Shown here: piece after piece, positions 1 through 7,671 of the stretch
Layout: every line of letters begins with the position of its first letter
Numbering within the stretch: the first letter of the stretch is position 1
NCBI RefSeq assembly: GCF_006874475.1
Contig: NZ_VIRM01000045.1
Location: 1-64,000 of the forward strand
DNA from: Microbispora hainanensis
GTDB taxonomy: Bacteria > Actinomycetota > Actinomycetes > Streptosporangiales > Streptosporangiaceae
Direction: 5' to 3'
DNA: 64,000 nucleotides
Notes under the pieces: model-generated
Database searches by the model: none
What the model was told of the DNA's origin: nothing
What the model saw: the letters and a program-made list of their open reading frames with translations, nothing else
Position numbers and translations under genes: made by a program

Positions 1-85
1 GCCACGTGGTGCTCTGCCATCTGAGCTACGGAGACCGAAGCCTCCGGCTGGACTCGAACCAGCGACCGCCCCATTAAAAGTGGAA
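1..85 (-). tRNA. Permuted tRNA-Lys(UUU)-like element, truncated by window edge
   Basis: Read on the minus strand, parts of a tRNA appear in circularly permuted order. Positions 85-69 form an anticodon arm (TTCCA / loop CTTTTAA / TGGGG; anticodon UUU, lysine). A 5-nt variable region follows at 68-64 and a T-arm at 63-47 (GCTGG / TTCGAGT / CCAGC). Next are the 3' acceptor strand CGGAGGC (46-40), a TTCG loop (39-36) and a 5' acceptor strand GTCTCCG (35-29). Last come TA and a D-arm (GCTC / AGATGGCA / GAGC, 26-11). The acceptor strands pair 7/7 with one G-U, closed by a cUUCGg tetraloop. No D-arm or matching 5' acceptor strand lies upstream of the anticodon arm, so this is not an ordinary tRNA. 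It has no free CCA end as written. It could be a permuted tRNA needing processing, a tRNA mimic, or decayed array DNA. Confidence 0.5.
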
Positions 86-98
86 GTAGGCCTCGCCT

Positions 99-125
99 GC
101 GCACCGGGCACGATCTGAAGTTGTG
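99..125 (-). repeat. Linker repeat of the tRNA-like array, copy 1
   Basis: The minus strand reads CACAAC (125-120), then a GAT-containing stretch, then CCCGGTGCGC (108-99), just upstream of the lysine-type half. The same succession occurs in copy 2. This suggests a repeating unit of about 130 bp made of linker plus permuted tRNA-like module. Confidence 0.4.
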
Positions 126-157
126 GTCCTCCCGAGATCAAGAGTGACGGCGGAGAC

Positions 158-211
158 GCCCACCGGATGGGCGACAGCCCCATGGGAGGGGCTGCAAGGA
201 ATCGAACCTCG
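158..211 (-). other. Second permuted tRNA-like module (T-arm, sealed acceptor, D-arm)
   Basis: On the minus strand a T-arm (CGAGG / TTCGATT / CCTTG, 211-195) is followed by CAGCCCC (194-188). A six-base loop TCCCAT (187-182), a perfectly complementary GGGGCTG (181-175), TC, and a D-arm-like hairpin GCCC / ATCCGGT / GGGC (172-158) come next. The order T-arm, 3' acceptor, 5' acceptor, D-arm repeats that of the element at 1-85, with different acceptor sequence. I could not assign an anticodon arm. A four-base CCGC/GCGG pairing between the flanks is possible but displaced from the canonical spacing. Repeating the permuted order with independent acceptor sequence argues against chance. Confidence 0.4.
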
Positions 212-226
212 AAGTAACCGCAGTCG

Positions 227-255
227 GCGCACCGGGAGGTGCATATCAGGTTGTG
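227..255 (-). repeat. Linker repeat of the tRNA-like array, copy 2
   Basis: CACAAC (255-250) is followed by GATATGC and an exact CCCGGTGCGC (236-227), mirroring copy 1 with 2 nt more spacing. A looser third match (CCCGGATGCGC) lies at 399-389 on the same strand. Confidence 0.4.
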
Positions 256-518
256 CGTTCCAGAGGTCCGGGGACGGCACCGGCGTAGTTTCACCCGAAG
301 AAGTAGCCGGGGCCTTCACACCTGGAACACCAGGAAGCCTAGCCCTCTCCCGCACCGCGCCGCTTCTGATTTTTTTCCATGCGAACCCGCGCATCCGGGA
401 AGCATTGTCCGGGATTTCTCGCCCGCTTTGACCTGCGAATCCCCGTTATCGACGGCATGTCCAGATGGGTCTTGCCGTCCACGGCGATGCCGGGCGGGCG
501 GGCGCCGGGGCTACGACC
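256..518. other. Non-coding remainder of the array, no gene seen
   Basis: No credible protein gene is visible. On the minus strand there is a hairpin CCTGG/TGTT/CCAGG (about 335-322), a T-run/A-run at 370-377 and a possible third linker copy at 389-399. These may be degenerate array units, but I find no convincing T-arm or D-arm here. Confidence 0.4.
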
Positions 519-1301
519 TCAATAGAGCGACGCGGAAGACGAGGCGCCTCCGTCGACCGTGAAGACGGCTCCGCTCGTATAGCCGGATCGGTCCGAGGCG
601 AGAAACGCGACCAGGTCGGCGATCTCGCGTGGTTCCGCCGGCCTGCCGAGGGGATAATGAGCCGTGAGTTCGGCATATCGGCTCTGGTCCGACAGGCTGG
701 ACAGGGCGGCGTTCTTCAGATGCGTGACCATTCTTTCTGTGGCCACCGGGCCCGGATTTACTCCCACCACGCGGATGCCGTCGGCCAGGCTGTTTCCTCC
801 GAGAGCCCGGGAGAATGCCATCAGTGCGGCGTTTCCCGTGCTGCCCGCCAGATATCGGCTGTCGACCCGATCCCCCGCGTTGCCGATGATGTTGACGATG
901 ACGCCCTTGCCACGCCGCTTCATCCGCGCATACAGAAGACGCGTCAAATTGACGTAACCGTAGACCTTGAGGTCCCACCCATGGCGCCATGTCTCCTCGT
1001 CGACGGTGTCGATCGTGCCGCCCCGGATGTCCCCGGCGTTGTTGACCAGGATGTCCGCGTCCGCAGTGCTCGCCGCCAGTTCGGCCAGATCTTTTGGATT
1101 TCTGAGATCCACGACATGGGTGTTCACCGTGATGTGGTGAGCCGAGCGAAGGCGTTCGGCCATCTCTTCGAGGATCGAGCCGCTGCGGGCAGCGAGATGC
1201 AGGTCACATCGCTCCTCCGCCAGGACCTCGGCGATCGCCGCCCCGATACCCCGGGACGCGCCGGTGACAACGGCCGTGCGTCCGGTCAGATGCAGATCCA
1301 A
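519..1301 (-). CDS. SDR-family NAD(P)-dependent oxidoreductase
   Basis: Rossmann-fold short-chain dehydrogenase of about 260 aa, a normal length. It has an N-terminal TGASRGIG cofactor loop, DLRN-type acidic/amide positions and LVNNAG. The active-site stretch reads RYLAGSTGNAAL: the catalytic Tyr is present but the Lys expected four residues later is Ser. This places it in an atypical SDR subgroup or makes it catalytically impaired. I chose the TTG at 1301 because AGAGGAG lies seven bases upstream; an in-frame ATG at 1334 is the alternative. It is divergent from a TetR gene, which probably represses it. The substrate cannot be read from sequence. Confidence 0.85.
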   Translation of the reverse strand: MDLHLTGRTAVVTGASRGIGAAIAEVLAEERCDLHLAARSGSILEEMAERLRSAHHITVNTHVVDLRNPKDLAELAASTADADILVNNAGDIRGGTIDTVDEETWRHGWDLKVYGYVNLTRLLYARMKRRGKGVIVNIIGNAGDRVDSRYLAGSTGNAALMAFSRALGGNSLADGIRVVGVNPGPVATERMVTHLKNAALSSLSDQSRYAELTAHYPLGRPAEPREIADLVAFLASDRSGYTSGAVFTVDGGASSSASLY

Positions 1302-1611
1302 CGTGGACTCCTCTGCTTTTCGGCTGAACCGCATGCGCTCATGGAACTGAACGCTCCCGGTGGTGCGCTGGTGAACGACCTCTCGCGACCGTGATCGAAC
1401 GCAGGTCGCCGCCCGTCCCGCTAACCGTACCGCAGGGTTCGTTTAGCTCCGCGCCCGGACCAACCGGCACAGCGAGCGCGACAGCGCCGCACCCGGTGCT
1501 GCCCTGAGCCGGCCGGGTGCGCGACCAGGTCCTCGTGGGACGGCTCGTCCGGCCCGGGCCGTCGCGCCGGCTCCTGGAGGAGGGGCGTCGGCCCCGTGGG
1601 AGAGTTGGCGT
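1302..1611. promoter_or_regulatory. Divergent SDR/TetR intergenic region
   Basis: This is a 310-bp non-coding spacer between divergent starts, so it must hold both promoters. An imperfect dyad (GCTAAC ... GTTTAGC, about 1420-1447) is the only operator-like sequence I noticed. GGGAGAG just before 1612 is the TetR ribosome-binding site. Confidence 0.35.
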
Positions 1612-2223
1612 ATGCATGATCCAGCGAGCCCTCTTGATTCGCGGAGTTCTTCGCCGATGCGACCAAGGCAACGCGCAGACGCCCGCCGTAACCATGACAA
1701 GGTTGTTGCGGCCGCTCATGAGGTGTTCTCGGAGCATGGACTGCACGCGAGTATGACGCAGGTGGCCGAGCGCGCCGGAGTGACGAAAGCAACAATTTAT
1801 CGGAATTATCCAACAAAAGAAGCGCTGATCAATGCGGTGACCCGGCATCAGTTCCACTTGCTGGAAAGCCGGACACGGGCCGCACTGTCCGAGCCTGACG
1901 CGTACGAAGCGTTCGCCGCCTATATCATCGACCTTTTCGAGTGGATGGCCGGCGATCGCCTTCTCGCCGACGCACTGTCCGAGGCGACGGTCGTGGGTCC
2001 GGCACCGGTGATCGAGCTCATCAGTCAATTGATCGAAGCCGCCAAGAAGTCGGGGAAATTGCGACCCGACACTTCGGCCGTGGATGTGCGGGTCCTGGTG
2101 TGCGGCGCAGTGCTTCAACTGAATCGTTTGGGGAACCGCGAACCCGGCGTCTGGCGCCGATATGGAGAAATGACACTGGCGGCGCTCCGTCCTTGGCCGG
2201 AGGCGCGCATGGCCTCGGCCTGA
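1612..2223 (+). CDS. TetR/AcrR-family transcriptional regulator
   Basis: 203-aa repressor. The N-terminal helix-turn-helix is clear (MTQVAERAGVTKATIYRNYPTK, residues about 45-66, shown in two overlapping parts: VAERAGVTKATIYRNYP core). The C-terminal half is a typical variable ligand/dimer domain ending ALRPWPEARMASA. The ATG at 1612 has a GGGAGAG site seven bases upstream. It is divergent from the SDR gene, the usual layout for a TetR repressing its neighbour and itself. The ligand is unknown. Confidence 0.88.
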   Translation: MHDPASPLDSRSSSPMRPRQRADARRNHDKVVAAAHEVFSEHGLHASMTQVAERAGVTKATIYRNYPTKEALINAVTRHQFHLLESRTRAALSEPDAYEAFAAYIIDLFEWMAGDRLLADALSEATVVGPAPVIELISQLIEAAKKSGKLRPDTSAVDVRVLVCGAVLQLNRLGNREPGVWRRYGEMTLAALRPWPEARMASA

Positions 2224-2518
2224 CATCACGAGGCCGCGTACGCGTCAGTGGAACTCGACGATGTCGCCGGTCAGCGTCCCGGTGAAGAACCGCCAGGAGC
2301 CGATGCGGTCCGATCGCGCCAGCACCCAGGCGTCGCCACGCGCCCAGGGTCGAGCCGTGGCAGGTGCGGGAGAGGTAAGAGCGGATGGTGCGCAGGTCCG
2401 GGCGGGGGCGCGCCGGGACGTTCGTCCGCAGGCGGGAGACGAAGTTCCCTACTCTGCCCGGTCGCGCGAGGCGAAGGGTGGGAGGGACTGTCGTAGTCGA
2501 CATTCGGCGAGGTGAGCC

Positions 2519-4939
2519 ATGTCGCGGTTGGTCAGGTGGTTCGCCGAGCTGGGCCGTACGGACGTCGGCCTGGTGGGCGGCAAGAACGCGGGCCTGGGGG
2601 AACTGATGCGCAACCTGGCCCGGTCGGGGGTTCGCGTGCCGGAGGGCTTCGCCCTCACCGCGGAGGCGTACCGCCGGTTCATCGAGGTGAACGGGCTTGA
2701 CGAGGTGATCGCGGAGGAGATCGGCCGCCTGCACCGAGGGGCCTGCCTGCCGGACGTCGGCCGTGCGATACGGGAGGCGATCCTGGCGGCCGAGCTTCCG
2801 GCGGAGGTCACCGAGGCCGTCGAGCAGGCATACGGTGAGCTGGCCGATCGTCTGGCGACCATCGACCCGGACGTCGCGGTCCGCAGCAGCGCGACAGCGG
2901 AAGACCTGCCTGAGGCCAGTTTCGCCGGGCAGCTGGAGAGCTTTCTCAACGTCAGCGGTCTGCCGGCGTTGCTCGACGCCTGTCTTCGCTGCTACGCGTC
3001 CCTGTTCACCGACCGGGCGATCAGCTACCGGGAGGACAGCGGGTTCGGTCACCTGGACGTCGCCCTGTCGGTCGGGGTGCAGCGCATGGTCCGCTCCGAC
3101 CTGGGCGCGGCCGGGGTGATGTTCTCGATCGACACCGAGACCGGGTTCCCGCGGGCGGTGCTGATCGACGCCTCCTGGGGGCTCGGCGAGACGGTGGTCG
3201 GCGGCAGGGTGGATCCCGACGAGTATGTGGTCTTCAAGCCGCTGCTCGGCGACCCCGGCCTGTGCCCCATCGTGTCGAAGATCCGGGGCCGCAAGCAACG
3301 CAAAGTGGTCTACGACGCGGCGGGAGGAACCCGTCAGCTCGACACGTCCGAGGAAGAAGCGATCCGGTACGCGCTGGACGAGGAGGAGATCCTGCTGCTG
3401 GCCCGATGGGCCGCCGCGGTGGAGGACCACTACGGCACCCCGATGGACATGGAATGGGCCAAGGACGGCAGGACCGGCGAGATCTTCCTCGTCCAGGCCC
3501 GCCCGGAGACCGTCCATCGGCGCCGGGAGGCGTCGCTGCTGCGCACCTACCGCATCCGCGACGCCGGTGAACCACTGGTGAAGGGGCTGGCCGTCGGAGA
3601 CGCGATAGCGGCAGGGCCGGTGTGCAACCTGACCAGCCCGGCGGAGATCGACCGCTTCGTGGACGGATCGGTGCTCGTCACGAAGATCACCGACCCCGAC
3701 TGGGAGCCGATCATGAAACGGGCCGCGGCGATCGTCACCGACCACGGCGGCCGCACCTCTCACGCCGCCATCGTCAGCCGAGAGCTCGGCGTCCCCGCGA
3801 TCGTCGGCACCGGCGACGCGACCGCTCGTCTGAGCGACGGCATGACGGTGACCGTCTCCTGCGCGCAGGGCGACGAAGGCTTCGTCTACGAGGGCCTGCG
3901 CGACTACGAGGAAGAGGAGATCAGTCTGGAGAACATCCCGGCCACCAGGACCAGGGTCATGCTCAACCTGGCCAACCCCGCCGCGGCCTTCCGCTGGTGG
4001 CGGCTGCCCGCCGACGGCGTCGGCCTGGCCCGGATGGAGTTCATCGTCAACAACCACGTCAAGATCCACCCGATGGCCCTGGTGCACCCTGACCGTGTCG
4101 AGGAGGACGACCGCCGCAGGATCGCCGAGCTCACCCGGGGCTACGACGACCTCACCGGCTACTTCGTCGAGCGGCTCGCCCACGGCATCGCCCGCATCGC
4201 CGCCTCCCGCTGGCCCGACCCGGTGATCGTGCGAATGAGCGACTTCAAGACCAACGAGTACGCCCGGCTCGTCGGCGGGCGGCCGTTCGAGCCCCACGAG
4301 GAGAACCCGATGCTCGGGTGGCGCGGGGCCAGCCGCTACTACACGGAGGGATACCGGGAGGGCTTCGCCCTCGAATGCCACGCCATCCGCAGGGTGCGCG
4401 AGCGCATCGGTCTCACCAATGTCATCGTGATGATCCCGTTCTGCCGTACGGTCGAGGAGGCCGACCGGGTCCTGCGGGTCATGGCCGAAGAGAAGCTGCG
4501 GCGGGGCCGAGACGGCCTGGAGGTCTACGTCATGGCCGAGGTCCCGGCGAACATCATCCTGGCGGACGAGTTCGCCGACCGCTTCGACGGGTTCTCCATC
4601 GGCAGCAACGACCTCACCCAGCTCACCCTCGGGGTCGACCGGGACTCCGCCGAGCTGGCGCATCTGTTCGACGAACGCAACCCCGCCCTCACCCGCAGCA
4701 TCGAGCACCTCATCTCGGCCGCACACGCGAAGGGACGCAAGGTCGGGCTCTGCGGGCAACGTCCCAGCGACGACCCGGACTTCGCCCGGTTCCTGGTCGA
4801 GGCGGGCATCGACTCGATCTCCGTCGCACCCGACAGCTTCTTGCCGGTGAAGGAGAACGTCGCCGCGGCCGAACGCGCACAGGAGCGCCGGGAACCCGCC
4901 GCGGCGGTCCGCGGAACGCGGTCGTGGCCGCCGGCCTGA
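2519..4939 (+). CDS. ppsA: Phosphoenolpyruvate synthase
   Basis: 806 aa, full length. It converts pyruvate, ATP and water to PEP, AMP and phosphate, feeding gluconeogenesis. The N-terminal ATP-grasp pyruvate/ATP domain starts VGGKNAGLGELMRNL and includes RSSATAEDLPEASFAGQ. The central swivelling domain has TDHGGRTSHAAIVSREL with phospho-His near residue 415. The C-terminal PEP barrel has GSNDLTQLTLGVDRDS and the catalytic Cys near residue 745 in GLCGQRP. GAGGTGA precedes the ATG. In mycobacteria a PEP synthase gene accompanies the group 3b hydrogenase and Usp genes, and the same grouping follows here. The 295 bp upstream hold no gene. Confidence 0.93.
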   Translation: MSRLVRWFAELGRTDVGLVGGKNAGLGELMRNLARSGVRVPEGFALTAEAYRRFIEVNGLDEVIAEEIGRLHRGACLPDVGRAIREAILAAELPAEVTEAVEQAYGELADRLATIDPDVAVRSSATAEDLPEASFAGQLESFLNVSGLPALLDACLRCYASLFTDRAISYREDSGFGHLDVALSVGVQRMVRSDLGAAGVMFSIDTETGFPRAVLIDASWGLGETVVGGRVDPDEYVVFKPLLGDPGLCPIVSKIRGRKQRKVVYDAAGGTRQLDTSEEEAIRYALDEEEILLLARWAAAVEDHYGTPMDMEWAKDGRTGEIFLVQARPETVHRRREASLLRTYRIRDAGEPLVKGLAVGDAIAAGPVCNLTSPAEIDRFVDGSVLVTKITDPDWEPIMKRAAAIVTDHGGRTSHAAIVSRELGVPAIVGTGDATARLSDGMTVTVSCAQGDEGFVYEGLRDYEEEEISLENIPATRTRVMLNLANPAAAFRWWRLPADGVGLARMEFIVNNHVKIHPMALVHPDRVEEDDRRRIAELTRGYDDLTGYFVERLAHGIARIAASRWPDPVIVRMSDFKTNEYARLVGGRPFEPHEENPMLGWRGASRYYTEGYREGFALECHAIRRVRERIGLTNVIVMIPFCRTVEEADRVLRVMAEEKLRRGRDGLEVYVMAEVPANIILADEFADRFDGFSIGSNDLTQLTLGVDRDSAELAHLFDERNPALTRSIEHLISAAHAKGRKVGLCGQRPSDDPDFARFLVEAGIDSISVAPDSFLPVKENVAAAERAQERREPAAAVRGTRSWPPA

Positions 4940-5135
4940 GCTCCGGCGTCCGTGCGTCCAAACCCACGTCTGCCGCAAGACATAAGGCCGCATGCAGGAC
5001 GGTCACCCTTTGCCTGATCCGGACCAACCCTGGGCGCTTTGCGAGGTTCCGCTCGTGCACGGGGGTAGCACCGTCAGGAGGGGTCCCGCACGCCGTCGCG
5101 ACGGCGGCTGGGCGAAGGCACACCGAGGGGGGCGC

Positions 5136-6116
5136 ATGAGAACCCGAGGTCTGGTCTGCTGGAGAGCCTGTCTCACGACTGCCGGAGTCGTCGCCTTTCT
5201 CGCGGCGGGGGCCGGGAGCGCGACGGCGGCCGTCGCCCCCCACGGGGACGATCTGGACCCGTTGACGCGTACCAACGTCACGAAGGCGATGCAGGGCGAG
5301 GCGCTGGCGCACGTGACCTACCGCGCCTATGCCAAGCAAGCGGACCGGGAGAACCTGCCGGACGTCGCGGCGCTGTACCGGCGCACCGCCGACACGGAAC
5401 TGCGGGAACACTTCACCGAGCAGGCGAAGCTCATCGGCATGGTCGGCGACAACGCGGCCAACCTCCGCGACAGCGCCGGCGGCGAGGCCTACGAGGCGAC
5501 GACGATGTACAAGGCGTTCGCCGAGCAGGCCGACGCGGACGGCGATCAGGAAGCCGCCAAGCGCTTCTCCGAGATCGGGCGGGACGAGGCCGATCACCGT
5601 GAGAAGTTCCTCCAGGCGGAAAGGGCCGTCACCGATCCGTCGTCCGGGGTGACGATCCCGACCGACGTGCGGGCCAAGCCGGTGAAGATCCAGGCCGGCC
5701 CGCCCAAGGTCTCCTCATCCCGGACGCTCGACAACCTGCGTACGGCGATGAAGGGCGAGGGGTTCGCCTACGCCAAATACACCCTGTATGGCGACAAGGC
5801 GCGGGAGACCGGACAAGCCAGGCTCGCCACGCTGTTCCACCGGACGGCCGCCGTCGAGCGCACCGAGCACTTCGCCGAGCAGGCGAACCTCGCCGGCGCG
5901 GTCCGCGACACCGGGACCAACCTGTGCGCGACGATCAAGGGAGAGGCCCACGAGGCGACGCAGATGTACCCCGATTACGCTCGCCGCGCCTCGGCCGCGG
6001 GCGACACCGAGGTGGCGAAGGTGCTCAGCCACACCGCCAAAGACGAGCTGAAACACGCCCAGGCCTTCTCCCGGGAAGTCTCCAAGCTCGGCAGGCAGTG
6101 CCCCACACCGAGCTGA
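5136..6116 (+). CDS. Exported tandem rubrerythrin-like diiron protein
   Basis: About 326 aa. An N-terminal signal peptide (MRTRGLVCWRACLTTAGVV, Ala-rich cleavage region) is followed by two ferritin-like four-helix domains. Each carries paired Glu/ExxH ligands: GEA, ELREH and DEADH in domain 1; GEG, ERTEH and DELKH in domain 2. No rubredoxin CxxC domain is present, so it is a rubrerythrin-fold protein lacking the usual electron-transfer module. Likely role is extracytoplasmic peroxide or oxygen scavenging, or iron handling. The ATG at 5136 follows GAGGGGGG and starts the signal peptide; an in-frame start at 4992 would bury it. It sits between ppsA and the hydrogenase island. Confidence 0.8.
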   Translation: MRTRGLVCWRACLTTAGVVAFLAAGAGSATAAVAPHGDDLDPLTRTNVTKAMQGEALAHVTYRAYAKQADRENLPDVAALYRRTADTELREHFTEQAKLIGMVGDNAANLRDSAGGEAYEATTMYKAFAEQADADGDQEAAKRFSEIGRDEADHREKFLQAERAVTDPSSGVTIPTDVRAKPVKIQAGPPKVSSSRTLDNLRTAMKGEGFAYAKYTLYGDKARETGQARLATLFHRTAAVERTEHFAEQANLAGAVRDTGTNLCATIKGEAHEATQMYPDYARRASAAGDTEVAKVLSHTAKDELKHAQAFSREVSKLGRQCPTPS

Positions 6117-6156
6117 CCGATCACAGTGCCACCTCATGGCCGGGGCGTGGTTCCGC

Positions 6157-6543
6157 TCACGAGCGCGTGAGGCAGAACTCGTTGCCGTCGGGATCCTGCA
6201 TCGTGATCCAGTCCTCACGCTCGGCCTGAACCGTTGCCCCCAGCGCACACAGCCGCTTGACCTCTGCGACCGCATCGGTGGCGCCCAGGTCGAGATGAAC
6301 CCGGTTCTTGACCCGCTTGCTCTCCGGCACGAGTTGGAAGAAAATGCGCGGCAGCCTGCCGGAGGTGTGGACGAGCAGGACCGTAGGGTCGTCCTCCGGG
6401 TCGTCGATGCCCATGGAGCGCAGCCGTGCCAGCTCCTCCTCGTCGTACGGCGCAATCGCGTAACCGTCCAGGGCCTGCGACCAGAACCGGGCGGCTGACG
6501 CCGGATGAGGGCTGTCGAAGACGATGTCCTTGATGAATGCCAC
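6157..6543 (-). CDS. VOC-family (glyoxalase-like) protein
   Basis: 128-aa single-domain vicinal-oxygen-chelate fold: MAFIKDIVFDSPHPASAARFW at the start (conserved FDSP..AxRFW pattern), NRVHLDLGATD in the middle and MQDPDGNEFCL near the end. These match the glyoxalase/bleomycin-resistance superfamily. GGGAG lies eight bases before the ATG. Opposed to the flanking plus-strand genes and apparently monocistronic. The substrate cannot be inferred. Confidence 0.8.
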   Translation of the reverse strand: MAFIKDIVFDSPHPASAARFWSQALDGYAIAPYDEEELARLRSMGIDDPEDDPTVLLVHTSGRLPRIFFQLVPESKRVKNRVHLDLGATDAVAEVKRLCALGATVQAEREDWITMQDPDGNEFCLTRS

Positions 6544-6731
6544 AGGACTCCCTTCAGAAACGGATGACGTCGGAGAACGGTGAGCTGAGCCCGCTGGTGG
6601 AACAACACCGGAAATCGTAGATCAGCTGAGGAAACTCAGGCGGCCCTCGGCTCGGACCCGCGCACACGGCCTGAAGACGGGCACAACCGCTGTGAGAGCC
6701 CTACCTGCCGATCGTCAGACGGGGTGGCGTC

Positions 6732-7619
6732 ATGGCAGAGCCGATCGTCGTCGGCGTCGACGGATCGACGCCCTCGCTTCAGGCCGCCGCCTGGGCCGCT
6801 CGGGAAGCCGAGCTGCGCGGTGCGCCGCTGCGCCTCGTGTACGCGACACTGCGCTGGCCCTCCTATGTGCCGCTCGTCCCGCAGCCGGCGCGCTGGCGAG
6901 CCGACGCAGAGGCGGCCGCGCGAGCCGTGCTCGATCAAGCGATGATCCAGGCCCGAGCGGGCAGGCCGCGTCTGGCCGTGTCGGCTGAGGTCGTCGACGG
7001 CGGAGCCGAGCAGGCGCTCATCGTGGCGGCGGAGAGGGCTCAGCTGCTCGTCGTGGGAAGCCGCGGTCGTGGCGGGTTCGCCGAGCTGCTCCTGGGTTCG
7101 GTGAGCCGCTGCGTCACCGCCCAGGCCCCCTGCCCCGTGGCCGTCGTCAGGCAACCGAAAGACGCCGACCGCGGGGAGATCGCGGTCGGCGTCACCGGGC
7201 GTCCCGACCAGGAACCCGTCCTGGACTTCGCCTTCCATGAGGCCGCGCTGCGGCATGCCCGCCTGCGTGCCGTACACGCCTGGACGCAACCGGTCGCGAG
7301 GGAGCCGGGCGACATGCTGCCGCCGGTCTACGACGTGGACGCCATCGGGGCGGAGGAGGCGCGCCTGCTCGCGGAGAGCATCGCCGGGCGCCGGGAGCGC
7401 TTCCCCGACGTGACGCTCACCGAGCACGTCGTGCGGGAGCACCCGGCCAAAGCCTTGATCGACGTCTCCGGGGAGACCGACCTGGTCGTCATCGGCGCCG
7501 ATACGGGACTGTCCGCCTGGCTGGGCCTGGGCTCCACCGCTCACGCCGTGATCCACCACGCGTACGCGCCCGTGGTCGTGGTCCGGCCACGTTCCGTGGA
7601 TGTCTCACCGACGGCGTAG
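6732..7619 (+). CDS. Universal stress protein, tandem Usp domains
   Basis: 295 aa with two Usp domains. Domain 1 (residues about 3-138) begins PIVVGVDGSTPS and carries the ATP-binding signature GSRGRGGFAELLLGSVS. Domain 2 begins GEIAVGVTG and has a related GADTGLSAWLGLGS before a terminal APVVVVRP strand. Double-Usp proteins are a hallmark of DosR/DevR-type hypoxia regulons in mycobacteria. Its stop lies 52 bp before the hydrogenase operon, so co-expression is likely. No clear DosR box was found upstream. Confidence 0.9.
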   Translation: MAEPIVVGVDGSTPSLQAAAWAAREAELRGAPLRLVYATLRWPSYVPLVPQPARWRADAEAAARAVLDQAMIQARAGRPRLAVSAEVVDGGAEQALIVAAERAQLLVVGSRGRGGFAELLLGSVSRCVTAQAPCPVAVVRQPKDADRGEIAVGVTGRPDQEPVLDFAFHEAALRHARLRAVHAWTQPVAREPGDMLPPVYDVDAIGAEEARLLAESIAGRRERFPDVTLTEHVVREHPAKALIDVSGETDLVVIGADTGLSAWLGLGSTAHAVIHHAYAPVVVVRPRSVDVSPTA

Positions 7620-7671
7620 CGTGGAGGAGACGCGTCCGAGGGCGCCCATTGGGGGCGAAGGAGGGTCGCCC

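Noticed and set aside
1..95. Ordinary tandem tRNA genes
   Set aside because: The UUU anticodon arm has no upstream D-arm or 5' acceptor strand at tRNA spacing, and both acceptor strands pair across a short loop in the reverse order.
1..430. One-piece tmRNA (T-arm followed by CAGCCCC)
   Set aside because: A matching 5' GGGGCTG and tag-peptide reading frame about 370 nt upstream are absent; the only GGGGCTG lies directly downstream as a hairpin.
2470..2510. DosR-type box (GGGACT ... AGTC) upstream of ppsA
   Set aside because: Half-sites are five bases apart rather than two and the second is imperfect; not a convincing match.
2021..4993. 990-codon open frame antisense to ppsA
   Set aside because: Low-complexity composition; ppsA has intact catalytic His, Cys and ATP motifs.
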